Assembly: GCF_030378165.1 (NCBI RefSeq)
Contig: NZ_CP119766.1
Location: forward strand, 4,588,001-4,652,000
Length of the DNA stretch: 64,000 nucleotides
DNA from: Flavobacterium panacagri
GTDB taxonomy: Bacteria > Bacteroidota > Bacteroidia > Flavobacteriales > Flavobacteriaceae
Reading direction: 5' to 3'
Under the pieces are notes generated by a model, which did no database searches, was not told where the DNA came from, and was given only the letters and a program-made list of their open reading frames with translations. Numbering within the stretch: the first letter of the stretch is position 1; each line of letters starts with the position of its first letter. This document shows, piece by piece, positions 34,628 to 43,693 of this stretch. The translations under genes were made by a program, and so were the position numbers.

Positions 34628-36196
34628 TTAAATTGTTTTCAACTCCTGTTCAAAAGCTATTAATGCAATCTCACTAAAAAAATGGTTTATCAACTCATCA
34701 TCAGTTAAATCTTTCTCATTTTTTGAGTTATTTTTAATTAATTTCATCCCAAATATTTCTTTTATATATTCTGGTAGCATATTCAGAATATTTTCATGCA
34801 CTATTACTTTCTCAGTAAAAAACAATCTAGCAATTCTTTGTTTCATTAATACATCTGACAGTTCATAAACCTCTGCTAAACGACAGAATATATTATCCTC
34901 TGCATTCTTTAAATAAATCCCTGCCCCTGCTTTTAAAGCCAGCTCGCGTAATTCCGAAGCATATTTTTTCAAATAAGCTTTACAGTTTTCCTTGATCAGA
35001 AAATAATCATCATAATCAATTTTTCCTTCTGAAAAAAGCTTATGTGCATTTAAGCTTCTGTCAATTGATTTGTCCATTGCTTTTCCAATCTCATGCTTTT
35101 TAATTTGATAGTCCTGCTGTCTTCCCTTATCAATCTTTTTCATTAAATCATTGGCTCTTTTAGAGAAAGAGACATCAATCTTGATATCTTTAAGAAACAG
35201 CTGGAAACCTGCATTAATATAGTCAGCTCTGATTCTATATTTACATTTTCCGGTACAATGATAGTAATAGTATTTCCTGCTCCTTCCCTGTGAAGAACTT
35301 CCTGTTAGTGTTTTTCCGCAATCAGGGCACAGCAGAATTCCCCTTAATAAATAGTTTTCATTAAGAACTCTTTTCTTTTTAACAAGTCTTGAGTTTCTCA
35401 TATTTCCCAAATTTTTTTGTACTTGTTCAAAAAGTGCCACAGATACAATTCCTGTATGCAGTCCGTCAATAATCCTGCTCTTTTCATTTCCGGTTTCAGG
35501 GATTTTGATCTGACCGCAATAAATAGGATTTCGCACTAAAATGTAAAAGGCACTTCTGCTGCATTTTAAGCCTTTAGCCAAAGCTTCTTTATATATTTCT
35601 GACAGTGTAACTCTTTTTGCCTTAATTATTTCTTCAAATACTTCCCTAATTATAAAAGCTTCAGGAGCATATGCAGCAATATACTTTTTACCATCTGCTG
35701 TTATTTTATTCCTATATCCTAAAGGAGCCTTATTAATCCAGCGGCCTTCCAGCCTAGCTTTCTGAAGACCTAAACTTACGTTCCGGCTTTTTTTATCATT
35801 TTCAACTTCAGATGTTGCCAGATATACGGCAAGTATTATCTTGCTTTCAGGTATGGAAAAATCAATCGGCTGATCTATGGCTTGGAGCGATACTCCTAAT
35901 TTTTGAAGTTTCTCAAGCATTATGTAGGCATCTGTGATATTACGGCTAAATCTGTCCCAGTATGTAAAAAGAATAGTTGCAGGAGAATTTTTAAGATATT
36001 TGATCTTAGTCATTAATTTATTCCAAGCCGGACGGTTAAATGTTTTAGCCGAAAAATCCTCAAGAATCGTTTCAGTAATAACGAGACTGTTATATTTACA
36101 GTAATGCACAAGCCGTTCTAACTGGCTGCGCTGGGAATATCCTTTTACAGCCTGCTCATCGGTACTAACTCGTATGTACAGATAAACTACAGGCAT
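34628..36196 (-). CDS. Large serine recombinase
   Basis: 522 residues. The catalytic resolvase domain (about 1-150) has Ser11 in Y-I-R-V-S-T-D-E-Q and the later conserved W-D-R-F-S-R. The recombinase domain (about 165-280) contains A-P-L-G-Y-R, and the zinc ribbon has C-P-D-C-G-K-T-L and C-T-G-K-C. A C-terminal coiled-coil region follows. This is the architecture of phage and transposon integrases that insert or excise DNA. No directionality factor is obvious beside it. It ends near a diverged hairpin and starts 390 bp from dispersed repeat copy D. Confidence 0.93.
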   Translation of the reverse strand: MPVVYLYIRVSTDEQAVKGYSQRSQLERLVHYCKYNSLVITETILEDFSAKTFNRPAWNKLMTKIKYLKNSPATILFTYWDRFSRNITDAYIMLEKLQKLGVSLQAIDQPIDFSIPESKIILAVYLATSEVENDKKSRNVSLGLQKARLEGRWINKAPLGYRNKITADGKKYIAAYAPEAFIIREVFEEIIKAKRVTLSEIYKEALAKGLKCSRSAFYILVRNPIYCGQIKIPETGNEKSRIIDGLHTGIVSVALFEQVQKNLGNMRNSRLVKKKRVLNENYLLRGILLCPDCGKTLTGSSSQGRSRKYYYYHCTGKCKYRIRADYINAGFQLFLKDIKIDVSFSKRANDLMKKIDKGRQQDYQIKKHEIGKAMDKSIDRSLNAHKLFSEGKIDYDDYFLIKENCKAYLKKYASELRELALKAGAGIYLKNAEDNIFCRLAEVYELSDVLMKQRIARLFFTEKVIVHENILNMLPEYIKEIFGMKLIKNNSKNEKDLTDDELINHFFSEIALIAFEQELKTI

Positions 36197-36794
36197 AAGC
36201 AGGTAGATTTTACGGGGAAATCATTATTATTTAAAACGTAAAATTTAGGAAATTATTAGATACGCAACATGCTAAATGTAAACTACATATACTTACAAGT
36301 TTATCAGTAAATTGTATTTTAAACAATAAAAATCTACCAGCCAGCATTAAAATAATCTTATATTTTAATCTGTGATTCTTGAAAAACTGCTAAATATACT
36401 ACGTAGCATTGAGAAATAAACCAATTTTTAACTCCAATAGAACAACAAATCAATTAATTCATAGAGCCAAAGAAAGACAATTCCGTCTTAACTTAAAACA
36501 TTCTTTTCAAATCCTCGATGATAGTTGTAGAATTGTATATTAGTTTATTGCTATAAGCCACTTTAGTTTTTATAATTTTTGCATCAATCCCCAACAGGAC
36601 ATCTAAACCAAATTTACAAAGCCAATGGAAGACAGACCATTACATATAGAAAGCCAATCTCTTCAAATCATCTAAAAATGATGTTGTAATTTGTCCTGTC
36701 GAGGTCCCCCAACAGGACAAAATAAACCACTCCCTTAAATCACATAAACAATTGATTATATTTACATTAACTATAAAATATAAAAAAGTAAAAA
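36197..36794. other. Gap with dispersed repeat copy D
   Basis: 598 bp. The left half is AT-rich and unassigned. The right half holds repeat copy D (36589-36704), immediately followed by a second left end CCCCAACAGGACA at 36707-36719. If the serine recombinase marks a mobile element edge, its attachment site may lie here, but no core could be identified. Confidence 0.5.
36589..36704 (+). repeat. Dispersed 116-bp repeat, copy D, plus an extra left end
   Basis: It starts CCCCAACAGGACATC and ends GATGTTGTAATTTGTCCTGT followed by CGAGG. Its interior matches copy B closely. The repeated left end CCCCAACAGGACAAAATAAA begins two bases later (36707). This could be a truncated tandem copy or a footprint of recombination between ends. 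Confidence 0.75.
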
Positions 36795-37022
36795 ATGGAA
36801 TTTAATCAAAATCATACTGGAAAAATCACACCTGAAAAAGCACTAAAAATGTTAACTGACGAAGGAATGGATGTTACTCTAGCACAAGCAACCGAAATAT
36901 TGTCATTTCTTAGGTTAATAGCTGGAATTAGCGTTAAAAAAATCTTAGAAAATCCGAAAACTAATAAAATTACAAAAGAAGAAGCTTTAATGGAAATCTC
37001 GAAATTAAAAACAAGAAAATAA
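36795..37022 (+). CDS. Unknown small protein
   Basis: 75 residues: M-E-F-N-Q-N-H-T-G-K-I-T-P-E-K-A-L-K-M-L, then G-M-D-V-T-L-A-Q-A-T-E-I-L-S-F-L-R-L-I-A and a Lys-rich end. The helical pattern with T-P-E-K-A and T-L-A-Q-A recalls small DNA-binding or recombination-associated proteins often found next to integrases in Bacteroidota. No firm family. It converges on the tyrosine integrase. Confidence 0.55.
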   Translation: MEFNQNHTGKITPEKALKMLTDEGMDVTLAQATEILSFLRLIAGISVKKILENPKTNKITKEEALMEISKLKTRK

Positions 37023-37117
37023 AGCCAAAGAGTCCAACTAAAAATATAACCTATTGTAAAACCTGCAATTTTTTGAATAATAATTTCTAAAAAATCTAAA
37101 AATCATTTAATATATAA

Positions 37118-37152
37118 AAAAAACGCCTTACCTCTATTTGGGTAAAGCGTTA
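37118..37152 (-). terminator. Terminator of the integrase operon
   Basis: On the minus strand, AACGCTTTACC and GGTAAGGCGTT (one mismatch) form a stem, followed by eight Ts. 24 bp after the integrase stop. Confidence 0.75.
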
Positions 37153-37175
37153 AAAAAATTGCTAAAGAAAAAACT

Positions 37176-38342
37176 TTATTCTAAAGAAATTCTGCCTGCT
37201 GCGTCCCTTTTCTTCTGATCGATTACCTTTGCATATATCTGCGTTGTCTTAACACTCTTATGACCAAGCATTTTAGATATGGTAAAAATATCAGTTCCAG
37301 CCGTCAGCTGTAATGTAGCATAAGTATGCCTGAAACAGTGAAAGGTAATATGCTTATTGATACCTGACAATGCCACCCAAACAGGAAGCGTACGGTCAAC
37401 ATCCCACTTATTTAAATCTTTAAATACCTTCTCGTTTTCTCCCCGTCTCTTGCCAAGCAGTTCGAAAGCTTCATCGGAGATCGGTATGGATGCCGTACCT
37501 TCTGTTTTCTTCTGCCTGAAAATGATATAGTGGCCATCCCCGTTAATATAGTGCAGTTCTGACCAGGTCAGCTTGGCAATATCGGAATACCTTACGCCCG
37601 TAAGTACCGAAAACATCGAAATCCTTCGGACAATCAGCTTCGGGCACGGTGTTGCAAACAGCCTACGGGTTTCTTCCATAGTCATAAAATTCCGCTGTGA
37701 TTCCATTTCCTTTATCGATCCTATCTTTGCATTAATATCTGTTTTCAGCTTATCATCTTTATAGGCTGCTTTTAAAGTAGTTTTAATCTTATTATAATAA
37801 GACAACGCAGTATTGCGTGAGAGCTGCTTCTTATTCTTTCTTAAACTTTTGGCTTTTAAAAGATAATCCCTGTAATCTTCAATTAAAGAAACCGTCACCT
37901 CTTTAAATGTTAAATCCCTGCCCTTTAAAAAGGCCTCAAAATGGATAATAGCACAAGACCAAATTGATAAATTGTTGCCTATCTTTTTCTCTCCCAAATT
38001 TTTATAGTATTGGAGAAAAGATTCTCTTCCCACTGCAAGAACCTTCAACTGCTCTTTTTCAAATGAAGAATAAATTTCAGTCTTATTGATTTCATTCTGC
38101 CTTCTTGCACGTATTAGTTCTGCAGTATGCAGATTTTCGGTATTGGCCATTTTTTGGAACTGATCGACTGGTTTTTGATATACGTAGATTTTTAAAAACT
38201 CGCGTCTGGTATAATCGTTAGTTACCAAATTCCATACAGGAGGATAAAAATCTAAATAAAGAGACATCCTACCTTGAGAAATAGTTTTTTTTCTAAGTGT
38301 TACGATACTTTTACTCATGGCGCTCAATGTTAAATAATTCAT
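37176..38342 (-). CDS. Tyrosine recombinase / site-specific integrase
   Basis: 388 residues. An N-terminal arm-binding part (1-85), SAM-like core-binding domain (about 105-205) and catalytic domain (220-385). Catalytic residues are visible: Arg251 in L-T-G-V-R-Y-S-D, Lys278/279, His335 and Arg338 in H-C-F-R-H-T-Y, His361 in L-G-H-K-S, and nucleophile Tyr370 in Q-I-Y-A-K. The likely start is the second methionine (38318). It overlaps the HTH gene upstream by a few bases, so the two are coupled. It is the kind of integrase used by Bacteroidota integrative elements. Confidence 0.93.
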   Translation of the reverse strand: MNYLTLSAMSKSIVTLRKKTISQGRMSLYLDFYPPVWNLVTNDYTRREFLKIYVYQKPVDQFQKMANTENLHTAELIRARRQNEINKTEIYSSFEKEQLKVLAVGRESFLQYYKNLGEKKIGNNLSIWSCAIIHFEAFLKGRDLTFKEVTVSLIEDYRDYLLKAKSLRKNKKQLSRNTALSYYNKIKTTLKAAYKDDKLKTDINAKIGSIKEMESQRNFMTMEETRRLFATPCPKLIVRRISMFSVLTGVRYSDIAKLTWSELHYINGDGHYIIFRQKKTEGTASIPISDEAFELLGKRRGENEKVFKDLNKWDVDRTLPVWVALSGINKHITFHCFRHTYATLQLTAGTDIFTISKMLGHKSVKTTQIYAKVIDQKKRDAAGRISLE

Positions 38343-38880
38343 CTAAATCTCTCTTGGCAGCATACACAAACTTGCCTTCATTGTATTTCAAGATTCCTTT
38401 TCTCTTCAGTATGCCATACAAAGCCGAAGGGGAAACCTTAAATTTTATCTGCGCTTCGTACATGCTATAGCAGTTTTCAATTCCAGGAAATATCCTTTCG
38501 GATCCTTCGGATGTGCAGGTTTGATGCATATTTTCTACAAACTGACCGATATCTGACCGCTCGATAAAAGTTCTTGAACCAAACTTACCTGCTTTAAGTT
38601 CTTTTCTAGATATGGCTCTGTAAAGGGTTCTTCTGCTTATTCCTATAAAAATACTGGCTTCATCAATGCTGAGAAAGTCAAGTTCTCCAATCCTTTGAAT
38701 CTCAGCATTATTAATCGATTCCCTTTGCAGTCTTGCTGCCTCTTTTTTATTTTCCCTGCTCCTTTTTTTGTAGCTCCTACTCCCGCAGGCGAGGGAGCAG
38801 AATTTTGTTTTGATTGTTTTTGCCGTAAATTCACTATTACAGAACTGGCAGATTTTGGTAATCCTAATGTTTGAACTCAT
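38311..38880 (-). CDS. Zinc-ribbon plus excisionase-like HTH protein
   Basis: 189 residues from M-S-S-N-I-R-I-T-K-I-C (ATG 38878-38880); a start at 38934 adds 18 unlikely residues. The first 30 residues hold C-Q-F-C-N-S-E-F and F-C-S-L-A-C, a C2C2 zinc-ribbon. Then two MerR/excisionase-like HTHs follow: L-S-I-D-E-A-S-I-F-I-G-I-S-R-R-T-L-Y-R, and K-V-S-P-S-A-L-Y-G-I-L-K-R-K-G near the C-terminus. Its 3' end overlaps the integrase start. Probably the directionality factor or regulator of the integrase. Confidence 0.85.
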   Translation of the reverse strand: MSSNIRITKICQFCNSEFTAKTIKTKFCSLACGSRSYKKRSRENKKEAARLQRESINNAEIQRIGELDFLSIDEASIFIGISRRTLYRAISRKELKAGKFGSRTFIERSDIGQFVENMHQTCTSEGSERIFPGIENCYSMYEAQIKFKVSPSALYGILKRKGILKYNEGKFVYAAKRDLDELFNIERHE

Positions 38881-39109
38881 AATTTTAAAATTTAGGTTTC
38901 CTACATTACCTAAAAGCTCTTTCAACTGCCGCAATCATCTCCAAAATATTTTTTTTCTCTAATATATACAATAGAAATATCTGTGGACACATAACAAACG
39001 ATGTGGTTGCTTTAAATGTTTTTGCTAACTTCTTTAACAGAAATCCGTATTTCGCCAATCCCACATAATTGCAGGTCTGTGTCATAATTCATCCCTTTTT
39101 GTCACAAAG

Positions 39110-39147
39110 TTTGTACCTCGAAACCCGAGGTACAAATGAGGTACAAA
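39110..39147. promoter_or_regulatory. 11-5-11 inverted repeat with a third tandem half-site
   Basis: TTTGTACCTCG (39110-39120) and CGAGGTACAAA (39126-39136) are perfect inverted 11-mers round five bases, followed directly by TGAGGTACAAA (39137-39147), a near-identical third copy. The geometry is that of a tyrosine-recombinase core site with one extra arm, or of an operator for the HTH protein. It lies 230 bp upstream of the HTH-integrase pair and 120 bp from mnmE. Confidence 0.6.
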
Positions 39148-39192
39148 TTTTAGCAAAACAAAACCTAAATATTCCAAAAAACATTTTAATAA

Positions 39193-39236
39193 AAAAAGAG
39201 CCAAGATGTTAATTACCAACATTTTAGCTCTTTTTC
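39193..39236. terminator. Bidirectional terminator between mnmE and the mobile region
   Basis: Outer arms AAAAAGAGC and GCTCTTTTT, with inner ATGTT/AACAT pairing. T-runs occur on both strands. It is placed about 30 bp after the mnmE stop. Confidence 0.7.
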
Positions 39237-39266
39237 TTGTTTTTACTTTGTGTTTCTTTGCGCCCT

Positions 39267-40667
39267 CTATTTGCCGATGCAGAAATTAGCAAAAATATTC
39301 CCCAGCAATTCGTCGTTTGAGACCTGACCAGTAATAAGTCCAAATTGATATAAAGCTTCGCGAATATCTAACGCCATAAGATCACTTGAAAGACCTGATT
39401 CTAAACCGAATTTTACTTTCTGAATTTCATCTAAAGCTTTTAATAAAGAATCATAATGTCTTGTATTAGTTACAATTGTTTCATTGTTTCTAAGTGCTCC
39501 AGTATTGACAAAAGATAACAATTCATTCTTTAAATCCTCCACTCCTACTTTTTCTTTTGCAGAAATCAATAATAGTTTTGCATTTAAATTTTCCAGTTTA
39601 CTTGTGATATTCTGTACTTCATCAGGAGATAAAATATCTTTTTTATTGACTACAATCAAAAGAGGTTTTAATGGATATTTATTCTTGATTTGTTCAATTT
39701 CTGAAACAAAATCAGAACTTGATGTCTGGAATTTCAATCCGTCGAATAAATAAATCACAACCTGCGCTTGGTCTATTTTTTCGAAAGTTTTTTTGATTCC
39801 TATGCTTTCTACAACATCTTTTGTATCTCGTATTCCGGCAGTATCAATAAATCTAAAACCGATGCCGCCAATGACCAACTCATCTTCGATGGTGTCACGA
39901 GTTGTTCCTGCAATATCCGAAACAATGGCTCTTTCTTCATTTAATAAGGCATTCAGCAAAGTCGACTTTCCAACATTAGGTTCTCCAACAATGGCAACTG
40001 GAATTCCGTTTTTAATCACATTTCCAACGGCGAACGAATCAATCAAGCGTTTTAAAACGAATTCAATTCTATTCAATAATTCATGAAACTGAGTTCGATC
40101 AGCAAATTCTACATCTTCTTCTGCAAAATCCAATTCTAATTCGATTAAAGAAGCAAAATTCAAGAGTTCTTCACGAAGTTTAGCAATTTCATTACTAAAT
40201 CCGCCTCGCATTTGCTGCATTGCAATTTGGTGGGAAGCTTCATTATCAGACGAAATCAAATCGGCAACAGCTTCTGCCTGCGATAGATCTAACTTTCCAT
40301 TTAAGAAAGCACGAAGTGTAAATTCTCCTGCATCAGCCATTCTACAGCCTTTTCTCAATAACAACTGAATAATCTGCTGCTGAATGTAAGTTGATCCGTG
40401 ACAAGAGATCTCAATAGTATCTTCTCCTGTATAGGAGTTTGGCCCTTTAAATACCGAAACCAAAACCTCATCAAGCGTTTTCTTTCCGTCAATAATATGT
40501 CCCAGATGAAGTGTATGTGTTTTCTGTTTCGTTAAATCTTTGTTTTTAATAGATTTAAAAACCGAATTTCCAATGGAAATGGCCTCGGCTCCAGAAATTC
40601 GAATTATGGCAATAGCTCCAGCTCCAGAAGGCGTAGCTAAAGCAACTATAGAATCTTGATTTATCAT
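39267..40667 (-). CDS. mnmE: tRNA uridine-5-carboxymethylaminomethyl modification GTPase MnmE
   Basis: 466 residues from M-I-N-Q-D-S-I-V-A-L-A-T-P; a start five codons earlier is possible. The N-terminal tetrahydrofolate-binding domain has A-L-A-T-P-S-G-A-G-A-I-A. The G domain inserted in a helical domain has G-E-P-N-V-G-K-S-T (G1), D-I-A-G-T-T-R-D (G2) and D-T-A-G-I-R (G3). The C-terminus F-C-I-G-K carries the catalytic cysteine. It works with MnmG on wobble uridine 34. A chromosomal housekeeping gene marking the right border of the mobile region. Confidence 0.97.
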   Translation of the reverse strand: MINQDSIVALATPSGAGAIAIIRISGAEAISIGNSVFKSIKNKDLTKQKTHTLHLGHIIDGKKTLDEVLVSVFKGPNSYTGEDTIEISCHGSTYIQQQIIQLLLRKGCRMADAGEFTLRAFLNGKLDLSQAEAVADLISSDNEASHQIAMQQMRGGFSNEIAKLREELLNFASLIELELDFAEEDVEFADRTQFHELLNRIEFVLKRLIDSFAVGNVIKNGIPVAIVGEPNVGKSTLLNALLNEERAIVSDIAGTTRDTIEDELVIGGIGFRFIDTAGIRDTKDVVESIGIKKTFEKIDQAQVVIYLFDGLKFQTSSSDFVSEIEQIKNKYPLKPLLIVVNKKDILSPDEVQNITSKLENLNAKLLLISAKEKVGVEDLKNELLSFVNTGALRNNETIVTNTRHYDSLLKALDEIQKVKFGLESGLSSDLMALDIREALYQFGLITGQVSNDELLGNIFANFCIGK

Positions 40668-40671
40668 GCTG

Positions 40672-40679
40672 CAAAAATA
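40672..40679 (-). promoter_or_regulatory. Candidate -7 element (TATTTTTG) of mnmE
   Basis: On the minus strand TATTTTTG matches TAnnTTTG and ends only 4 bases before the ATG at 40667. If real, transcription would start at or next to the ATG, a nearly leaderless message. It would also exclude the earlier start at 40682. Confidence 0.35.
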
Positions 40680-40849
40680 CAAAAAAATGCCCTAATTTCT
40701 TAAGAACAAACTTTCCTTCAAATTAGTTTCAAAAACCTTTAAATTAAAGAATATTAACAAATTATTAAGTGTTAAAATACTGATAATTATCAGGTTGTTT
40801 TATTGCGAGAATGAGTAAATTTGAGAGACAAACCTTAATCCTCAATAAA

Positions 40850-41683
40850 ATGAAAAAGATATTATTCCCTACCGATTTCTCTGATGCTGCTACAAATGCA
40901 TTTGTTCATGCTTTAGAATTTGCTAAAGTTGTAAAAGCCGAATTGATCTTGCTTCATACATTTGAGATTCCTGTTTACGACAGCCAGTTCTTTCCAGAGA
41001 ATTATGCTTCTATATACAGTTCAATTGAATTAGCAAAATTTGAAATGTTCAAAGATGAAATTCCAAAATTGCGTGCTATTGCCACTGAGCGAAAATTAGA
41101 CGATATTGTAATTAAACACCGTTTGATGGATGGTGATCTGATCTATAATCTTAAAAATGCAGTCGAAGAAGATCAAGTCGATTTTGTAATCATGGGAACC
41201 ACTGGTGTTTCTGACTGGACAAAATTCTTCACAGGCTCTAATACCAGTTCTGTAATTTCTGGTGTTGAAGTTCCGGTTCTATGCGTACCAGTTGACGCTA
41301 AATACAAAAAAGTAAAAACAATTGGCTTTACTACCCGTTACCGCGAAAAAGACAAAAAAGAACTGAAAAAAATCTTGAAAATCGCTAAAAAAACAGATGC
41401 TAAAGTCAAAAGTTTATATGTAAAAACATCTAATTCTGATGTTTCTGATACCACCATTAAAGAATGGGAAAAAGAATTTGCCAACGAAAATGTCGAGTTT
41501 TTAGTTTTGCCAAGTGATGATGTAAAAGAGACCATTACCGATTTTATTCTTTACAAAGACATTGACATCCTAACTACAATTACTCATAAAAGATCATTCT
41601 TTGAGAGTCTTTTCGATTCAAGTTTCAGTAAAAAAATATCTAAGGAAGTTTCCATTCCTGTATTGATTATGCATGAAGATTAA
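40850..41683 (+). CDS. Universal stress protein, two UspA domains
   Basis: 277 residues from M-K-K-I-L-F-P-T-D-F-S-D-A-A; the frame is open 13 codons further up but the UspA fold begins here. Domain 1 (1-145) has the opening K-K-I-L-F-P-T-D-F-S and closes with I-M-G-T-T-G and G-S-N-T-S-S-V-I, a nucleotide-loop-like sequence. Domain 2 (150-277) is a diverged copy ending S-I-P-V-L-I-M-H-E-D. A cytosolic stress-survival protein of a type very common in Bacteroidota. Divergent from mnmE. Confidence 0.9.
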   Translation: MKKILFPTDFSDAATNAFVHALEFAKVVKAELILLHTFEIPVYDSQFFPENYASIYSSIELAKFEMFKDEIPKLRAIATERKLDDIVIKHRLMDGDLIYNLKNAVEEDQVDFVIMGTTGVSDWTKFFTGSNTSSVISGVEVPVLCVPVDAKYKKVKTIGFTTRYREKDKKELKKILKIAKKTDAKVKSLYVKTSNSDVSDTTIKEWEKEFANENVEFLVLPSDDVKETITDFILYKDIDILTTITHKRSFFESLFDSSFSKKISKEVSIPVLIMHED

Positions 41684-41717
41684 ACAAGAATAGCTGCCGA
41701 TTTTCTCTCTTAAAAGT

Positions 41718-41725
41718 TATATTTG
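41718..41725 (+). promoter_or_regulatory. -7 element (TATATTTG) of the MutS-like gene
   Basis: Exact TAnnTTTG match, 20 bp upstream of the ATG at 41746. Confidence 0.55.
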
Positions 41726-41745
41726 TATTTCAGTAAAATAATACA

Positions 41746-43518
41746 ATGAAAGCATATCAGGACAAAATCGAAATTTATTCAGAACTATATCATAAAACCA
41801 ACAAAAAATATAACAGCATAAGCCTTTTGAGGCTGTTAAGTATTTTTCTTTTATTGTTTTTTATGTTCCATTACATTAAAACAGACGAAATACTTTATGT
41901 TATTCTAGCTGTTTTATCTTTTGCTGGTTTTATTTTTTTAATGAAAATACATTCGCGATTATCATTTCAGAAACTGTTTGCCGATACGCTTCTAAAAATT
42001 AATCAAAACGAAATTACTTTCTTAAAAAGAGAAAAAACGCCTTTTGAAAATGGAGTGGAATTTATCGATTTTCATCATCCTTACGCTTATGATTTAGATA
42101 TTTTTGGAGAACATTCTTTATTTCAAAATCTAAATAGAACATCGACATTTATTGGAAAAAAAACACTTGCCAATCTCTTGTTGCATACACTTTCTGAAAC
42201 TGAAATTTTAGAAAATCAAGAAGCTGTAAAGGAATTAAAAGATAAACTGGACTGGCGACAAGAATTTCAAGCTTTAGGTATCATCAGTCAAGATTCTAAA
42301 ACATCTTATGAAGCTATAAACTATTGGGCTTCTTTTAAAAACAATTCTTTACCTAAAGTATTAAATGCACTTTCATTTATTCTGCCAGCCTTGTTTTTTG
42401 GAACTTTGGCTGCTTATTTTATTACTTCAAAAGCTATTATTCTTTCGTATTTAACCTATATTTTTATCGCCAATCTAATTGTTTTAGGAAGAGCAGTAAA
42501 AAGAATCCAATCGGAAATTGCAAAAGCAGATAATGTCGATAAAATTATAAAACAATACAGTTTACTGATTGAAAAAATTGAAAATGAATCTTTCCAATCT
42601 AAAAAGTTAATTGATCTACAAAAAAAACTTGTTTTTAAGAATACCAAAGCAAGCCAGCATTTGAAACAGCTTTCAGAGTTATTTTCCAGAATGGATACCA
42701 TCAATAATTTTGTAACCGCAACTTTATTCAACGGAACGTTTTTATTTAACCTACATGTTTTAAAAGCGCTTTTAAAATGGAAAGAAAATTATTCTTCTGA
42801 AATTAAACATTGGATTTCTATTATTGGCGAAGTTGAAGCTTTAAACAGTCTTGCCAATTTAGCTTACAATAATACTGATTTTGTTTTCCCGGAAATCAAT
42901 TCTGAATATAAAATTGAATTCAAAAACCTAAGTCATCCATTATTAAATCCTGCGACGAGAATTGGAAATGATACTAATTTTCATCCGCTTTCTTTCGTAA
43001 TTCTGACGGGTTCTAATATGTCGGGGAAAAGTACCTTTTTAAGAAGTTTAGGAATCAATATGGTGCTTGGTGGAATTGGCTCAGTTGTTTGTGCTTCAGA
43101 AGCTAAAATACATCCACTTCCAGTATTAGTTTCAATGCGATTATCTGATTCTCTTTCTGATAGTGAGTCTTACTTTTTTGCTGAAATTAAACGTTTAAAA
43201 CAGATCATGGATGCACTTGAAAATCAGCCTGCTTTTGTTTTATTAGATGAGATTTTGAGAGGAACAAATTCTGACGATAAAAGAAACGGAACGATTGAAG
43301 TTGTCAAAAAGATAATTTCTAAAAAAGCCATCGGAGCAATCGCCACACATGATATTGAAGTATGCTTGACAACAAACGAATATCCTGATATTTTAACCAA
43401 TCAATGTTTTGAAGTTGAAATTCAAAACAACGATTTACACTTTGATTACAAACTAAGAAATGGTATTTGTAAAAATAAAAGTGCTACATTTTTGATGCAG
43501 AAAATGGGCGTTATTTAA
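41746..43518 (+). CDS. MutS-family ATPase with N-terminal membrane segments
   Basis: 590 residues. Near the N-terminus there are two hydrophobic segments (about 28-65) and a further hydrophobic pair about 205-250. The C-terminal MutS ATPase domain is intact: Walker A in L-T-G-S-N-M-S-G-K-S-T-F-L-R-S, the signature near L-S-D-S-E-S-Y-F-F-A-E-I, and Walker B in A-F-V-L-L-D-E-I-L-R-G-T-N-S. The mismatch-recognition domain of MutS is missing. This is a Bacteroidota MutS-like branch of unknown role, probably membrane-attached, and not the mismatch repair protein itself. Confidence 0.9.
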   Translation: MKAYQDKIEIYSELYHKTNKKYNSISLLRLLSIFLLLFFMFHYIKTDEILYVILAVLSFAGFIFLMKIHSRLSFQKLFADTLLKINQNEITFLKREKTPFENGVEFIDFHHPYAYDLDIFGEHSLFQNLNRTSTFIGKKTLANLLLHTLSETEILENQEAVKELKDKLDWRQEFQALGIISQDSKTSYEAINYWASFKNNSLPKVLNALSFILPALFFGTLAAYFITSKAIILSYLTYIFIANLIVLGRAVKRIQSEIAKADNVDKIIKQYSLLIEKIENESFQSKKLIDLQKKLVFKNTKASQHLKQLSELFSRMDTINNFVTATLFNGTFLFNLHVLKALLKWKENYSSEIKHWISIIGEVEALNSLANLAYNNTDFVFPEINSEYKIEFKNLSHPLLNPATRIGNDTNFHPLSFVILTGSNMSGKSTFLRSLGINMVLGGIGSVVCASEAKIHPLPVLVSMRLSDSLSDSESYFFAEIKRLKQIMDALENQPAFVLLDEILRGTNSDDKRNGTIEVVKKIISKKAIGAIATHDIEVCLTTNEYPDILTNQCFEVEIQNNDLHFDYKLRNGICKNKSATFLMQKMGVI

Positions 43519-43560
43519 GGGGAAAAAGTTATGAGTTATAGTTATGCTCAAAAGATTTTA

Positions 43561-43647
43561 TTTCACGCAGATTACGCAGATTTTAGCAGATTAATTTCGA
43601 TTAAAAATCTGCGGAATCTGCTTAAATCATTTTAAATCTGCGTGAAA
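43561..43647. repeat. Inverted repeat of the CACGCAGATT type
   Basis: Perfect 13-bp ends TTTCACGCAGATT and AATCTGCGTGAAA enclose further copies of GCAGATT and AATCTGC in opposite orientation, giving a long imperfect hairpin. A decayed relative (AAAATCTGCTCAAATCTG) lies at 49756-49773. I recognise this as a frequent flavobacterial intergenic repeat. Located between two convergent genes. Confidence 0.65.
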
Positions 43648-43693
43648 CCCAACTTTAAGCCATGCTAGATTAAAATAAATCTATTGACAACTT

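Larger units (their letters stand above)
38881..39266. other. Gap between the integrase unit and mnmE
   Basis: 386 bp containing the 11-5-11 inverted plus tandem repeat (39110-39147) and a bidirectional hairpin (39193-39236). No gene. This is the natural place for the element boundary and for the integrase promoter. Confidence 0.55.
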
